DNA of 64,000 nt from assembly GCA_910586965.1 (NCBI GenBank), contig CAJUMF010000004.1, positions 1-64,000 of the forward strand, written 5' to 3'. The position numbers were made by a program, and so were the translations under genes. This document shows positions 33,721-42,098 of this stretch, in pieces (the first letter of the stretch is position 1; each line of letters opens with the position of its first letter). The notes beneath the pieces are model-generated. The model saw nothing but the letters and a program-made list of their open reading frames with translations. It had not been told where the DNA came from and made no database searches. The DNA comes from an uncultured Dorea sp. GTDB taxonomy: Bacteria > Bacillota > Clostridia > Lachnospirales > Lachnospiraceae.

Positions 33721-34530
33721 TTACCGATTTTGTATCAATCTGTCCACCCAGTCACATAAATTTTGTTCCTGTTTCGGAGTAGAAGCGGTTACAATAAATT
33801 CCTGCCCTCTGCAAGCGGAATTTAATTCTGCGTATCTGTCCTTTAGCATAGGGCGGTTATCGCCTTGCCATGAAATGGAAATACCGTCCTCACCAAAGAA
33901 CACAGGCAAAGCCCATAGCCGCCGATTGTCCTGACCTCTCTTTGTAAGCACCAGTGAATCATCATACTGGAATGTGCCGTAGGTATCGGGCAAATATAGG
34001 CGGTTGTTCGGGCGGTCAGAGTTTTCACCGTGTGGGTGCCATGAATAACGCTCAATTTCCTGTTTCTCCCTCAATACTTCCCCAACTTTCATATATCCGT
34101 ATATGATGTGGACAATAGGAGCGTTACGGACAAAACACAGCGTTTTATCGGGCTGATACATTGTCTTTTGAAACATTCCGTAAAATAAAAATATATCGCC
34201 CACTCCTACGCCCCATTTATCCAGATGTACGGCAGATACGCCATGTTGCCCAAATGCGGGTTTCCATTCGGCGTTTGCCGTTCTGTCTTCTATATCCTTG
34301 TATATATCGGGGTCAAGGTGACAGGTCGGGTTTTTGTCAAAATCAAATTTGGGGCATAGTTGATTGATGACTTCCTCAAAACTCTGTCCTCTGTAATACA
34401 AATCCTTATATGCCGTTCCTACCGTTCTATCTGGAATCGGGAGCGATAACAGCGTACCGTCTGGCAATATAGGGCTTGCCATACCTCCCGATTTACTGTC
34501 CATGCCTTTTCTGCTCAAAATCACTTTCAT
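33721..34530 (-). CDS. Nucleotide modification-associated domain 3 (Nmad3) protein
   Basis: The 269-residue protein starts MKVILSRKGMDSKSGGMASP, then ILPDGTLLSLPIPD, which is the signature of the Nmad3 family. Also typical are CHLDPDIY, FGQHGVSAVHLDKWGVGVGD and FLFYGMF. The family was predicted from context to work with DNA base hypermodification systems; its biochemistry is not established. The start after AGGAGG is clear; a longer in-frame start lacks one. It heads a leftward cluster of five closely spaced genes on the element and has no recognisable modification enzyme beside it. Confidence 0.78.
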   Translation of the reverse strand: MKVILSRKGMDSKSGGMASPILPDGTLLSLPIPDRTVGTAYKDLYYRGQSFEEVINQLCPKFDFDKNPTCHLDPDIYKDIEDRTANAEWKPAFGQHGVSAVHLDKWGVGVGDIFLFYGMFQKTMYQPDKTLCFVRNAPIVHIIYGYMKVGEVLREKQEIERYSWHPHGENSDRPNNRLYLPDTYGTFQYDDSLVLTKRGQDNRRLWALPVFFGEDGISISWQGDNRPMLKDRYAELNSACRGQEFIVTASTPKQEQNLCDWVDRLIQNR

Positions 34531-34682
34531 AGCGCCATACCTCCTAACGTATAGCACCATTTTAGCATGGAGCATAGCGAAAAGCAACTGACAGCATAGA
34601 TAAATAACGCAACGTGCGGATTACCTGCGGAATATGCAGTTAGTATCATTTACATATACTATTTGCATTGGAGGAAAACCGC

Positions 34683-35015
34683 ATGGAGCAACAGGCATTG
34701 GGCAAGCGTATTCGTGAGGAACGGCTAAAGCTGAATCTGACACAGGAACAACTGGCAGAAGAAGTAAACCTTTCAACCGCCTATATCGGGCAGATTGAGC
34801 GTGGGGAACGCAGCTTAACATTAGAGAATCTGGCAGCAGTTGCCAACCGTTTAGGCGTTACGATAGATTATCTGCTGTCTGATTCAATCGTTTCAGACAG
34901 TGACGGTCAGTATCGGCTATGGTGCCAACTGATGGACGGCAGGACAGAGGAACAAAAAGCCCTGGCAATCAATATGGTAAAACTTATGTTTGGTTATCTG
35001 GACGAAAAATCTTAG
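34683..35015 (+). CDS. XRE-family transcriptional regulator
   Basis: The 110-residue protein is mostly a lambda-repressor helix-turn-helix (LGKRIREERLKLNLTQEQLA, VNLSTAYIGQIERGERSLTL, RLGVTIDYLLSDS) with a short C-terminal helix. The start follows GGAGGA. It is divergent from the Nmad3 cluster, with ~150 bases between them, so it is the prime candidate to regulate that cluster. Confidence 0.88.
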   Translation: MEQQALGKRIREERLKLNLTQEQLAEEVNLSTAYIGQIERGERSLTLENLAAVANRLGVTIDYLLSDSIVSDSDGQYRLWCQLMDGRTEEQKALAINMVKLMFGYLDEKS

Positions 35016-35027
35016 ATGATACAGTGA

Positions 35028-35065
35028 TGGGGAAGATACCTCTTGATGAGATTCTTCCCCATTTT
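35028..35065 (+). terminator. Terminator of the small regulator gene
   Basis: TGGGGAAGA pairs with TCTTCCCCA across a ~15-base loop, followed by TTTT. Confidence 0.8.
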
Positions 35066-35187
35066 AAATGACCAGAAATCACCGCTAACGCATTTTAACC
35101 GCTTGACTGAGAATAACTCCATTTGCCGGTGAATGAGCCTTAGAACGCAATTTTAGGGCTTTCCTATCCATAAGAAGCAACTTTAGC

Positions 35188-35333
35188 CGCTTACAAGCCC
35201 TGTAAAAATCTTATTTCCGTCCTGCAAAGGCTGATAGAGAATCCATACGGTAAAAATGTCACTTCCCAATCGCTTACAAGGCAGATTCCTTACAACGGTT
35301 CATATATCGTTTTATTCCGTATTCCGCTTACAA
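35188..35333. repeat. CGCTTACAA direct repeats in a gene-free stretch
   Basis: The ~300-base gap between the regulator terminator and the next gene has no open frame of interest. It contains three copies of CGCTTACAA (35188, 35271 and 35325), each followed by a purine, plus the partial copies CCTTACAAC (35288) and CCGCTTGAC (35099). Near a rolling-circle-type Rep gene these could be iterons or an origin; operator function is another option. Confidence 0.45.
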
Positions 35334-35368
35334 ACCGCCTAACCGCCTTAATCTCTTTGCTGTTAAAG

Positions 35369-35596
35369 TTACAGGCATTTCAGCATAAACCGTATTCCCT
35401 CACTGAATCCCTTACAAAACAACTCTTTTTCCAGCTCACTATAGCAAAGGTTCAATTCTTCCTCAATCTGTAGATATTCCTCGCCAGATATAAGAGTAGA
35501 GAGCCTTGTATAAAGCTGTTTTTCCCTTAACTCAACTTCTGCCGTCTTTTCCGTAACTGTGTGAGCGTAAATCGTATCTGTAATATATCGTTCCAT
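35369..35596 (-). CDS. Small helical protein (DUF6809-like)
   Basis: The 75-residue protein is helical and acidic, with LSTLISGEEYLQIEEELN and a C-terminal FCKGFSEGIRFMLKCL. This form resembles small proteins annotated DUF6809 in clostridial elements. It lies downstream of rep on the same strand and may share its transcript. The function is unknown. Confidence 0.6.
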   Translation of the reverse strand: MERYITDTIYAHTVTEKTAEVELREKQLYTRLSTLISGEEYLQIEEELNLCYSELEKELFCKGFSEGIRFMLKCL

Positions 35597-35620
35597 TACA
35601 CAGCCCCCTTGTCTGTAAAA

Positions 35621-35747
35621 TTATTTTAAACTCAATCGTTATCTATCTGTTTGAACGAAAACAGTGTTTCCAGTCTACTTTAAAATAAGTTTAAAACCAT
35701 TTTCGCCCATAAACTTCATTTAAAATAAAACCTCAAGTTTAAAATAA
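35621..35747. repeat. TTTAAAATAA repeats between rep and the small gene
   Basis: TTTAAAATAA occurs at 35679-35688, 35719-35728 and 35738-35747, and as its exact reverse complement at 35621-35630. The ~150 bases are very A+T-rich. They could be an origin-unwinding region or binding sites for an element protein. Confidence 0.5.
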
Positions 35748-35750
35748 ATT

Positions 35751-36833
35751 TTATTTTCGGTGCTTTGTTTTCAGCACGATATACTTTTCATCGCCAGTTA
35801 GGCGGCTTAACGGCTCATAGGAGCGGAAAGGCTTTTCCTTACAGACAAGGTAGCTTTCCAATGTCTGGTACTCCTGTTCGGTATAGGCTTCTGTATTTAG
35901 TTCCTTTACATTATAGAATACGCCATAGCCCTGTATCTGGCGGATATGGGAGAGGGCATAATATAGAGTTTTGAAGTTCTCATACCTCATAAGGCTGTTA
36001 TCCTCGGAGTACATTTTTGTCATATATCCGAATAGCTTCTGATAGTCCTCTGGTTGAAATTTATCCACGATACAGCTATATCGTCCAGAAGAATTGTTTT
36101 CACCTAAGATATTATCAGAGGTAAGCCGCTTTCCGTTGACTAAGAGCCACCATATTCTCTGGATAATGGATTCAAAGTCAGAAAACAGGCGGTTTCCAGT
36201 ACCCGAAAACTGGTTGACAATATATTTTTCCTCAATGCCGCCGTTCCCCAAAACAGCGGCTACATGAAAGTGAGGGTGGTAGACATCTTCTCTGTATGTG
36301 ATTTCTAAGGAACGGATACAGCCTTGAAAGCCATATTGTATAAGGTCTATTCCTTTCACTTTTTTGTTGCCGTTTAGATATGTTACCAGAGTTTTAAAGC
36401 AATAAGCCATATGCTGTATGGTTTCCCTCAGTTCTTCACCGCTACAGTCTGGAACGGTCAGCACCATATGATACAGAGAATCCTTATATTGTTCCATATA
36501 GGGCAAAAAACGCTTTTGCAGTAACATTTTCTTAACCTGATTACAATTACTGCAAAATTTGTCCTTACATAAAAAGGTTCTCAATAATACTCTTACATGA
36601 CTGGCTTCATAGGTTTCCATAGACCAGAATCGGTTACAATTTTCCAGACGGTTCTTTCGTTCCCTTATTATATGGGCTTCATAAGGCGACAGGCGTTTCT
36701 TTACAATGCCGTTTGCAAGCAGTTTCAGATAGTTCATAACCATTTCGTCATTCCGTTTTACGTTTCCATGTACTTTTCCCATATGACGCCGTGTTACTTC
36801 CTTTACAACAGGCGTATGTTCCATGTTTTCCAT
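35751..36833 (-). CDS. Rolling-circle replication initiator (HUH Rep_1-like)
   Basis: The 360-residue protein has the HUH endonuclease signature HPHFHVAAVL (~residue 186). A cysteine pair lies in FCSNCNQVKKMLL, and a later tyrosine-bearing segment, LFGYMTKMYSED, fits the catalytic Tyr of Rep_1 plasmid initiators. Such proteins nick one strand at an origin and begin rolling-circle replication. On integrated elements they allow the excised circle to replicate and may act as a relaxase for mobilisation. It lies at the right end of the element, transcribed inwards. Confidence 0.85.
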   Translation of the reverse strand: MENMEHTPVVKEVTRRHMGKVHGNVKRNDEMVMNYLKLLANGIVKKRLSPYEAHIIRERKNRLENCNRFWSMETYEASHVRVLLRTFLCKDKFCSNCNQVKKMLLQKRFLPYMEQYKDSLYHMVLTVPDCSGEELRETIQHMAYCFKTLVTYLNGNKKVKGIDLIQYGFQGCIRSLEITYREDVYHPHFHVAAVLGNGGIEEKYIVNQFSGTGNRLFSDFESIIQRIWWLLVNGKRLTSDNILGENNSSGRYSCIVDKFQPEDYQKLFGYMTKMYSEDNSLMRYENFKTLYYALSHIRQIQGYGVFYNVKELNTEAYTEQEYQTLESYLVCKEKPFRSYEPLSRLTGDEKYIVLKTKHRK

Positions 36834-36963
36834 GTTTACATTCCCTCCGTTCCCTTTTTTCTATATCCTTTTTGTTTTAGTACGCTTAACTCTAATAGAG
36901 AATAGATAATTATTATAGGGGTTCGCCGCCTGTAATTAACAAGGTTTCCCAAACAGGCTTTGA

Positions 36964-36987
36964 ACCCCTACCATCACCCCTAACCCC
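36964..36987. repeat. Right-end tandem repeats (likely integrase arm sites)
   Basis: ACCCCTACC and ACCCCTAACCCC are 12 bases apart, in the same orientation as the left-end copies. An inverted AGGGGTT also lies at 36917. Nearby CCTGTTTGGGAAA (minus strand) echoes CCTGTTGGGAAA at the left end. Confidence 0.6.
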
Positions 36988-37107
36988 TTGACGCAATCTG
37001 GATTTTATGGTATATATTGAACTGGTAAAGTAGAAGAAATTCAACTTAATGTGAAAGGACGGAACTGTATAGACATGATGAAAGTTCGGTTTATAGTGTT
37101 CCGAAAT

Positions 37108-38454
37108 AATGTATGGAAATGGGAGGAGCATATCGTACATTTTGCAGCAATCGGCGTATGGATCGTATTCCTGCTGATCATTAACTATTTGCTGTTTGAG
37201 AGACGGGCATCGGAGATGGCGGGAAAAGCGATGGCATTTCCGAGATGGAATCCTGTCATCCGTTTCCTGTTGGTGATTCCGGGGGCAGTCTATGTGGGAC
37301 TGGGACTTTATGCGGTCTCATTTACATCCTTTAAGCCCTGGATCATTGCCGGCGTGATTATCGGCGGATTCTTTATTCACGGTGTGATCGAGTGTATCTA
37401 TCGTTTTGATGTCAGAGGACTGTGGTCCAATAAACGGCAGATGTTGGCTTCTGTAGCGATTTCTTTCCTGATCGTGGCATTCTTCTGGATGGATTTGAGC
37501 GGTTTTGATAAGTATCTGCCAAGGGAGGAAGAGCTTTCCTCTGTTGTGGTGGATGGTCCTTATACGATAGATGGTCACTTCTGGGGGAAGCAGAGGAATG
37601 GGATAACCGGTGACACGATGAAGGGAACTCTTAAAATATTAGATAAAATTATCGGAGAAAATGATAACAATAAAGACATTCTGGACAGCGGTACGTCGGA
37701 AGAGGCCAGAGGATATAGTTCCTATAGATTTAACTACAGGCTGCAAAACGGAAGGGTGGAAAAGCGAGAATATATACTCTCACCGAAGCTGCAGGATGAA
37801 ATCATGGAACAGGTATTTGACACAATGGAGTATAAGAAGGATACCTATGCCCTCTACACGGCGGATTGGTCGTTAGTGACGGATGTGGAGATCAGCTTTC
37901 CGACCTGTACGGAGATGTTGGATATGACGAAAGAGCAACGCTCAGAGTTATTCCGCATTTATTTGGAAGAACATTCAAGCTTAGATTATAAGACTGTAAA
38001 AAATACACTGCCCTTTGGCCAACTTATGATTTCACATAAAGTCGGTCCATCAGATAATAATTATTACAGCGGCATGGCGGAGGCAGAAACTTCAGATGCA
38101 TATTATCTCTATCCATCCTTTAAGAAGACGATCAAATATCTGCGGGAAGAACTTAAAGTGGACGTAAAGACGTCTATGAAGGATATTTCCATTACGAGTC
38201 TGAATGTTTCCAGATATAAGGAAAATTCCGAAGATTGGGAAAGCCTGGATATCTATGATGAAGAATTTATTGACTCTATTAAAGAAAGACTTTGCTACGG
38301 AGATAGTTTATGGCTTTATGGAGTGGAGCAGGCAGTAGATACAAGTGTTGATATCACTGCTACGGTAAAAACAGAGAGCGGGGAAGAGAGCTATGTAGTG
38401 TATACAGATTCTGAGACCGTAGAGAAGATGAAGCAGCAAGGAACGTTTGAATGA
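37108..38454 (+). pseudogene. ABC transporter permease, C-terminal fragment (interrupted)
   Basis: About 448 codons continue the interrupted permease. Membrane segments (IGVWIVFLLIINYLL, FLLVIPGAVYVGLGLYAV, PWIIAGVIIGGFFIHGV, ASVAISFLIVAFFW) are followed by a long extracytoplasmic domain. SEMAGKAMAFPRWNPVIRF after the first helix is a conserved feature of this permease class. An open frame reaches back to a GTG at 37051 inside the element end, so a truncated product could be made. Without the N-terminal half it is unlikely to form a transporter. Confidence 0.85.
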
Positions 38455-38566
38455 TGCTCCGGAAACCCTAAGATTGCTATAGGAATTTGATTCGGGATAT
38501 GTTATGATGGAATCAGCCTTGTTGGCTGGTTCCATAAGTATGTCAAAAGAAGAAAGGATAGAAGAG

Positions 38567-38872
38567 ATGGAAAAAGAAGTAGATGTGGAATTAGAACTGG
38601 ATGTTGATATTGTCACGCTGATGACTGATGACGGCGAGATTGACTGTGGGATTATCACAGTGCTTGAGATGAATGGTAAAGAATATATCGCAGTGTCCCC
38701 GCTGAGTGAGGAGGATGAACTGACGGAGGAAGTCTGGTTCTATCAGTTTGAGAGAGACTCATCCGGCGGCGATGAACATGATCTTATCTTCATCGAAGAT
38801 GAGGACGAGTATGACCAGGTAGTTGATAAATTTGATGAGTGGCTGGACACATTGGAGTTTGAGGAAGCGTAG
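38567..38872 (+). CDS. DUF1292 protein (YrzB-like)
   Basis: The 101-residue, very acidic protein has the DUF1292 pattern: VTLMTDDGEIDCGIITVLEM, then KEYIAVSPLSEEDE, then VWFYQFE and DEYDQVVDKFDEWLD. Its cellular role is unknown, although the family is widespread in Firmicutes. The start after AAAGGA is preferred; in-frame upstream ATGs lack a ribosome-binding site. The stop is nine bases from the convergent kinase stop. Confidence 0.82.
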   Translation: MEKEVDVELELDVDIVTLMTDDGEIDCGIITVLEMNGKEYIAVSPLSEEDELTEEVWFYQFERDSSGGDEHDLIFIEDEDEYDQVVDKFDEWLDTLEFEEA

Positions 38873-38881
38873 GGGTATGAT

Positions 38882-40252
38882 TTATACCCCTTTTTTTAAT
38901 GTTAATGTCACTGTAAATATTTCAGATGTTCGGGATACAGAGAGTTCTCCATTAAGGAGACGTACCATTTTCCGTACACTTTTCAGACCGATATTGTTAT
39001 TGTCCTTCAGGGAGTGTTCTGTTTTAATCGCATTTTTGATCGTAACGGTGAAAGTTTCCTCCTGCAGGGTGAAGGAGATGAGCACCGTTTCTTTTTTGTC
39101 CCCGTATTTAAAAATGTTTGAAAACAAGTTGTCCAATATGCGTTTGAGCATCGTTTTGTCGCTTTTAAGGACAATGGAGGGTTCATCTAGGTGAAGGTTA
39201 GGTGTAAAACCAGCCAGCCGGATAAAGTCGGCATTTTCCATAAGACACTGGCGGATGAAGTCTGTGGAGGTCCACGTAAGTTCGGCACTTTCCTGTTCCT
39301 CCGAGACGAGGGCATACTCAAACATCCGATCCGTCAGTTCTTTAATGTCCTTTGTTTTTACCAGGCACCGGTCAAGATATTCCTCCTCATGTCCGGGACT
39401 TTTCTTAAGTTTTATCACCTCAAGATACCCGTTTAAGATGGTGAGGGGCGTGCGGAGATCATGAGATAAAGCAGTGATAAGATCCTGGTTGGCCTGGCGG
39501 CTTTCCTGCTCTTTTTCAATATTGTCATTTAGGGCAGTTCTCATGTTGTCAAGCTCTTCGGCGAGAATCCCAATCTCGTCGCCGCCCAGATACGGCACAG
39601 GGTGGCTTAAGTCGCCGGAGGACATGACAAGAATCTCCTGTTCCAGCTTGAGTACCGACTTCATCTTACGCCGGATAAAGAAGAGGATAATGAGGAAAAA
39701 CAGCAGGATGGAGAGAGACAGACTGATAAGCGTGTAAGGGTACAGCACTACGGAACGCTTATAGCTCATGATCAGAGCGCTTCCGGAGCCATTGCTGAAT
39801 TTGAGAGGAACGTATCGGAAGTCCTCGAAGTCTCCGGCGGTAAGCTGGTCGCCGAGACCGATGAAGACTTGGAAAACATTGTTTTTGTCCGTGAAGATTT
39901 CTGCCATTCGCGTTGTGCGGTGGTATCCGTCATCTAACCCATATATGGAGATAGAGGTATATTTATCCGCCAAGTCGAGCAGCGGGGCAAGAGCCTGAAT
40001 TCGTTCTTCATCCGTCTCTGATTCCGGGAGCTCGTAGTTTGGCGCCTGTTCATAAAGCCTGTCCGACAGATAGATGTAATCACCATAAGTATTATAGTAG
40101 TCTCCAAGTCCCAGCAGATTGAAGATAGAAAATTTGTTAGTCCAAAGCACTTCAAACAGTGCGAATGCAGTAAAGAGGGCGCACAGAATCAATAGTGCGA
40201 ACTGGGTGCGGATTTTTAAGGCGGAGAGTTTGTGCCATATCTTTTTAATCAC
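38882..40252 (-). CDS. Sensor histidine kinase
   Basis: The 456-residue membrane kinase has helices at ~17-37 and ~172-194 enclosing a ~135-residue sensor domain. A HAMP region, the H-box ALSHDLRTPLTILNGYL and the N-box LDNLFSNIFKYGD follow. The G1 box is degenerate (IKNAIKTEH in place of DxG), while the NNNIGLKSVRKM segment is kept, as in several Firmicutes kinases of this class. It overlaps the response regulator by eight bases, so the pair is one operon. The signal is unknown; the divergent glycosylation genes suggest envelope stress. Confidence 0.9.
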   Translation of the reverse strand: MIKKIWHKLSALKIRTQFALLILCALFTAFALFEVLWTNKFSIFNLLGLGDYYNTYGDYIYLSDRLYEQAPNYELPESETDEERIQALAPLLDLADKYTSISIYGLDDGYHRTTRMAEIFTDKNNVFQVFIGLGDQLTAGDFEDFRYVPLKFSNGSGSALIMSYKRSVVLYPYTLISLSLSILLFFLIILFFIRRKMKSVLKLEQEILVMSSGDLSHPVPYLGGDEIGILAEELDNMRTALNDNIEKEQESRQANQDLITALSHDLRTPLTILNGYLEVIKLKKSPGHEEEYLDRCLVKTKDIKELTDRMFEYALVSEEQESAELTWTSTDFIRQCLMENADFIRLAGFTPNLHLDEPSIVLKSDKTMLKRILDNLFSNIFKYGDKKETVLISFTLQEETFTVTIKNAIKTEHSLKDNNNIGLKSVRKMVRLLNGELSVSRTSEIFTVTLTLKKGV

Positions 40253-40979
40253 ATCGGTACCCCCTTCCCCATACGGTTTTTATGAGAACCGGATTTTTCG
40301 GATCCTTTTCAATCTTACAACGCAGGTTGCGGATATGCACCATGACAGTGTTGTTGGCGCCATAATAGTAGGGCTCATCCCAGACGGCTTCGTAGAGACG
40401 CTGGGCGGAAAATACTTGCTTTTTGTTTTTGATGAGCAGAAGAAGCATGGCGTATTCCGTGCCGGTAAGGGTAAGAGGGTTACCGCCGGAGAAGACTTGC
40501 TCTTTTTCTTCATTGATTTCTAAATGATGGAAATGGATAGTTTTCGAGGATATACCGGCAGTTACCGTCGGGTCTTCAAGGGGGGCGTTAGAATCATCTT
40601 TCCCTTTATAGACTTGGTATCTGCGTATCAGTGCTTTGCTTCGGCTGATAAGTTCATTGTATGAGAAAGGCTTTGCCAGATAATCATCACCGCCGCTGGA
40701 AAAGCCCAGTGTCTTATCGCTGTCTTTTGTGCGGGCGCTTAAGAACAGGATGGGCGCATTGCTGTTTTTTCGGATTTCAAGGCAGGTCTGGTAGCCGTTC
40801 TTTCCAGGCATCATAATGTCTAAGATGATCAGGTCAAAATCTGTACGTTCCGCGAGAGAAAGGGCTGTCTCTCCGTCGGAAGCTTCCATGATCTCAAAGC
40901 CTTCTCCTTCCAGGAGCACATGTATGATCTCTCGTACCTCTGCGTTGTCATCTACGATTAAAATGTGTGATTTTTCCAT
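40245..40979 (-). CDS. OmpR-family response regulator
   Basis: The 244-residue regulator has receiver residues D10/D11, phosphoacceptor D54 (IILDIMMPG) and the lysine in LAKPFSY. A winged-helix output domain follows (LTGTEYAMLLLLIKN, then NNTVMVHIRNLRCKIE, then KTVWGRGYRCD). It is the first gene of the two-component operon. Two TTCTTAAGAA sites spaced 33 bases apart in the divergent intergenic region are likely binding sites. Confidence 0.93.
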   Translation of the reverse strand: MEKSHILIVDDNAEVREIIHVLLEGEGFEIMEASDGETALSLAERTDFDLIILDIMMPGKNGYQTCLEIRKNSNAPILFLSARTKDSDKTLGFSSGGDDYLAKPFSYNELISRSKALIRRYQVYKGKDDSNAPLEDPTVTAGISSKTIHFHHLEINEEKEQVFSGGNPLTLTGTEYAMLLLLIKNKKQVFSAQRLYEAVWDEPYYYGANNTVMVHIRNLRCKIEKDPKNPVLIKTVWGRGYRCD

Positions 40980-41038
40980 GATTTTAAGCTCACCTCTTTC
41001 GAAAATATTTTAACAGACATTTGAAAAACAGGTGAGTG

Positions 41039-41081
41039 TTCTTAAGAAATTTTAAGAATTAATTTCGGTGATTCTTAAGAA
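41039..41081. promoter_or_regulatory. Paired TTCTTAAGAA sites between regulator and glycosyltransferase
   Basis: Perfect palindromes TTCTTAAGAA lie at 41039-41048 and 41072-41081, a 33-base period (three helical turns), with a half-like TTTTAAGAA between them. The location in the divergent promoter region fits OmpR-type control of both directions. Confidence 0.6.
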
Positions 41082-41138
41082 CCAGGGATTAGAATGTGAA
41101 TATGACGGGAAAAGTCATACTAAAGGAGGTACGTGAAG

Positions 41139-42098
41139 ATGAGTAAGATGAGTATTGTTGTTCCATGCTATAACGAAGAAGCAGCGCTGCCGGTCTACTA
41201 TAAAGAAATGTGCCGGGTAATGAAAGAGATGTCTGAGCTGGAATTTGAGATCATTTATGTGGATGATGGCTCAGCGGACGGTACGCTTGGAATATTAAAA
41301 GATATGAATGACAAAGATGAAAGATGCAAGTTTCTGTCTTTTTCCAGAAACTTTGGGAAAGAGGCGGCGCTCTATGCAGGGCTTAAGAGTGCCGCGGGGG
41401 ATTATGTTGCTACTATGGATGTAGATTTGCAGGATCCTCCGGGACTGTTGCCTGAGATGTATCGTATTCTGAAAGAAGAGAGTTACGACAGTGTCGCTAC
41501 GAGGCGTTCAGACAGGACAGGGGAGCCGAGGCTGCGTTCCTTCCTCTCGGAAAAGTTCTACAAGGTTATCAACAGTATCTCAAAGACGAAGATAGTAAGC
41601 GGAGCCAGAGATTACCGTCTGATGCGGCGGAACATGGTGGATGCAGTGCTTGAGATGAGCGAGTACAACCGTTTTTCAAAAGGCATCTTTGAGTGGGTGG
41701 GATTTCGGACGAAGTGGCTGGAATTTTGCAATGTGGGGCGCTGCGCCGGAGAGACGAAATGGTCGGTTAAAAAGCTGTTTTCTTATTCTATAGAAGGGAT
41801 TACCGGATTTTCGGTTGCGCCGCTGTCGCTGGCTTCGGTGATTGGAGTGTTGTTTTGTATGCTTTCCTTTATCATGATATTTGTCATCATTGTACGGACT
41901 CTTGTGTGGGGAGATCCAGTGTCAGGATGGCCTTCGTTGGTGTGTATCATTTTCTTGGTCAGCGGAATCCAGCTTTTCTGCACCGGAATCGTGGGAGAAT
42001 ATCTGTCGAAGACTTATCTTGAGACGAAACACCGCCCGATTTTTATCTTAAAAGATTCCAGCGAAGAGAGCGGAGGAGAAAGGCATGAAAAGAGATAA
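41139..42098 (+). CDS. Polyprenyl-phosphate glycosyltransferase (GT2, CsbB/GtrB-like)
   Basis: The 319-residue enzyme has a GT-A domain (IVVPCYNEEAALPVYY, VDDGSADGT, SFSRNFGKEAALYAGLKSA, MDVDLQDPP) and two C-terminal membrane helices (~230-250, ~265-285). Such enzymes load a sugar on undecaprenyl phosphate for use outside the cell. The start is the ATG eight bases after AGGAGGT; a GTG six bases earlier is too close. The pair with a YfhO-type protein matches csbB-yfhO of Bacillus, which glycosylates lipoteichoic acid. Confidence 0.9.
   Translation: MSKMSIVVPCYNEEAALPVYYKEMCRVMKEMSELEFEIIYVDDGSADGTLGILKDMNDKDERCKFLSFSRNFGKEAALYAGLKSAAGDYVATMDVDLQDPPGLLPEMYRILKEESYDSVATRRSDRTGEPRLRSFLSEKFYKVINSISKTKIVSGARDYRLMRRNMVDAVLEMSEYNRFSKGIFEWVGFRTKWLEFCNVGRCAGETKWSVKKLFSYSIEGITGFSVAPLSLASVIGVLFCMLSFIMIFVIIVRTLVWGDPVSGWPSLVCIIFLVSGIQLFCTGIVGEYLSKTYLETKHRPIFILKDSSEESGGERHEKR

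Larger units (their letters stand above)
29027..37107. mobile_element. Integrated mobilisable element (~8.1 kb) in a permease gene
   Basis: The element carries a tyrosine integrase at one end, a divergent repressor/excisionase switch, unknown cargo, an Nmad3 protein, a small regulator and an HUH Rep protein at the other end. Both ends bear tandem ACCCCTA-type repeats in the same orientation. The split permease frame rejoins as SGFN-VWKWEEH when the DNA between AACGTC (29021-29026) and AATGTA (37108-37113) is removed. Both hexamers encode Asn-Val, which fits Tn916-like integration with 6-base coupling sequences between T-rich and A-rich flanks. An alternative right junction near 37089 cannot be excluded. 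No conjugation genes or relaxase other than Rep were found. Confidence 0.8.

Noticed and set aside
35016..35368. CRISPR array in the repeat-bearing gap
   Set aside because: The repeated unit is only nine bases, and the spacing is irregular (83 and 54 bases); there are no cas genes.
29021..37113. tRNA gene as the attachment site of the element
   Set aside because: Both junctions lie in the permease reading frame and no tRNA-like sequence was found.
36913..37140. Minus-strand frame across the right end of the element
   Set aside because: It spans the end repeats and the permease fragment in antisense with no start signal or domain.
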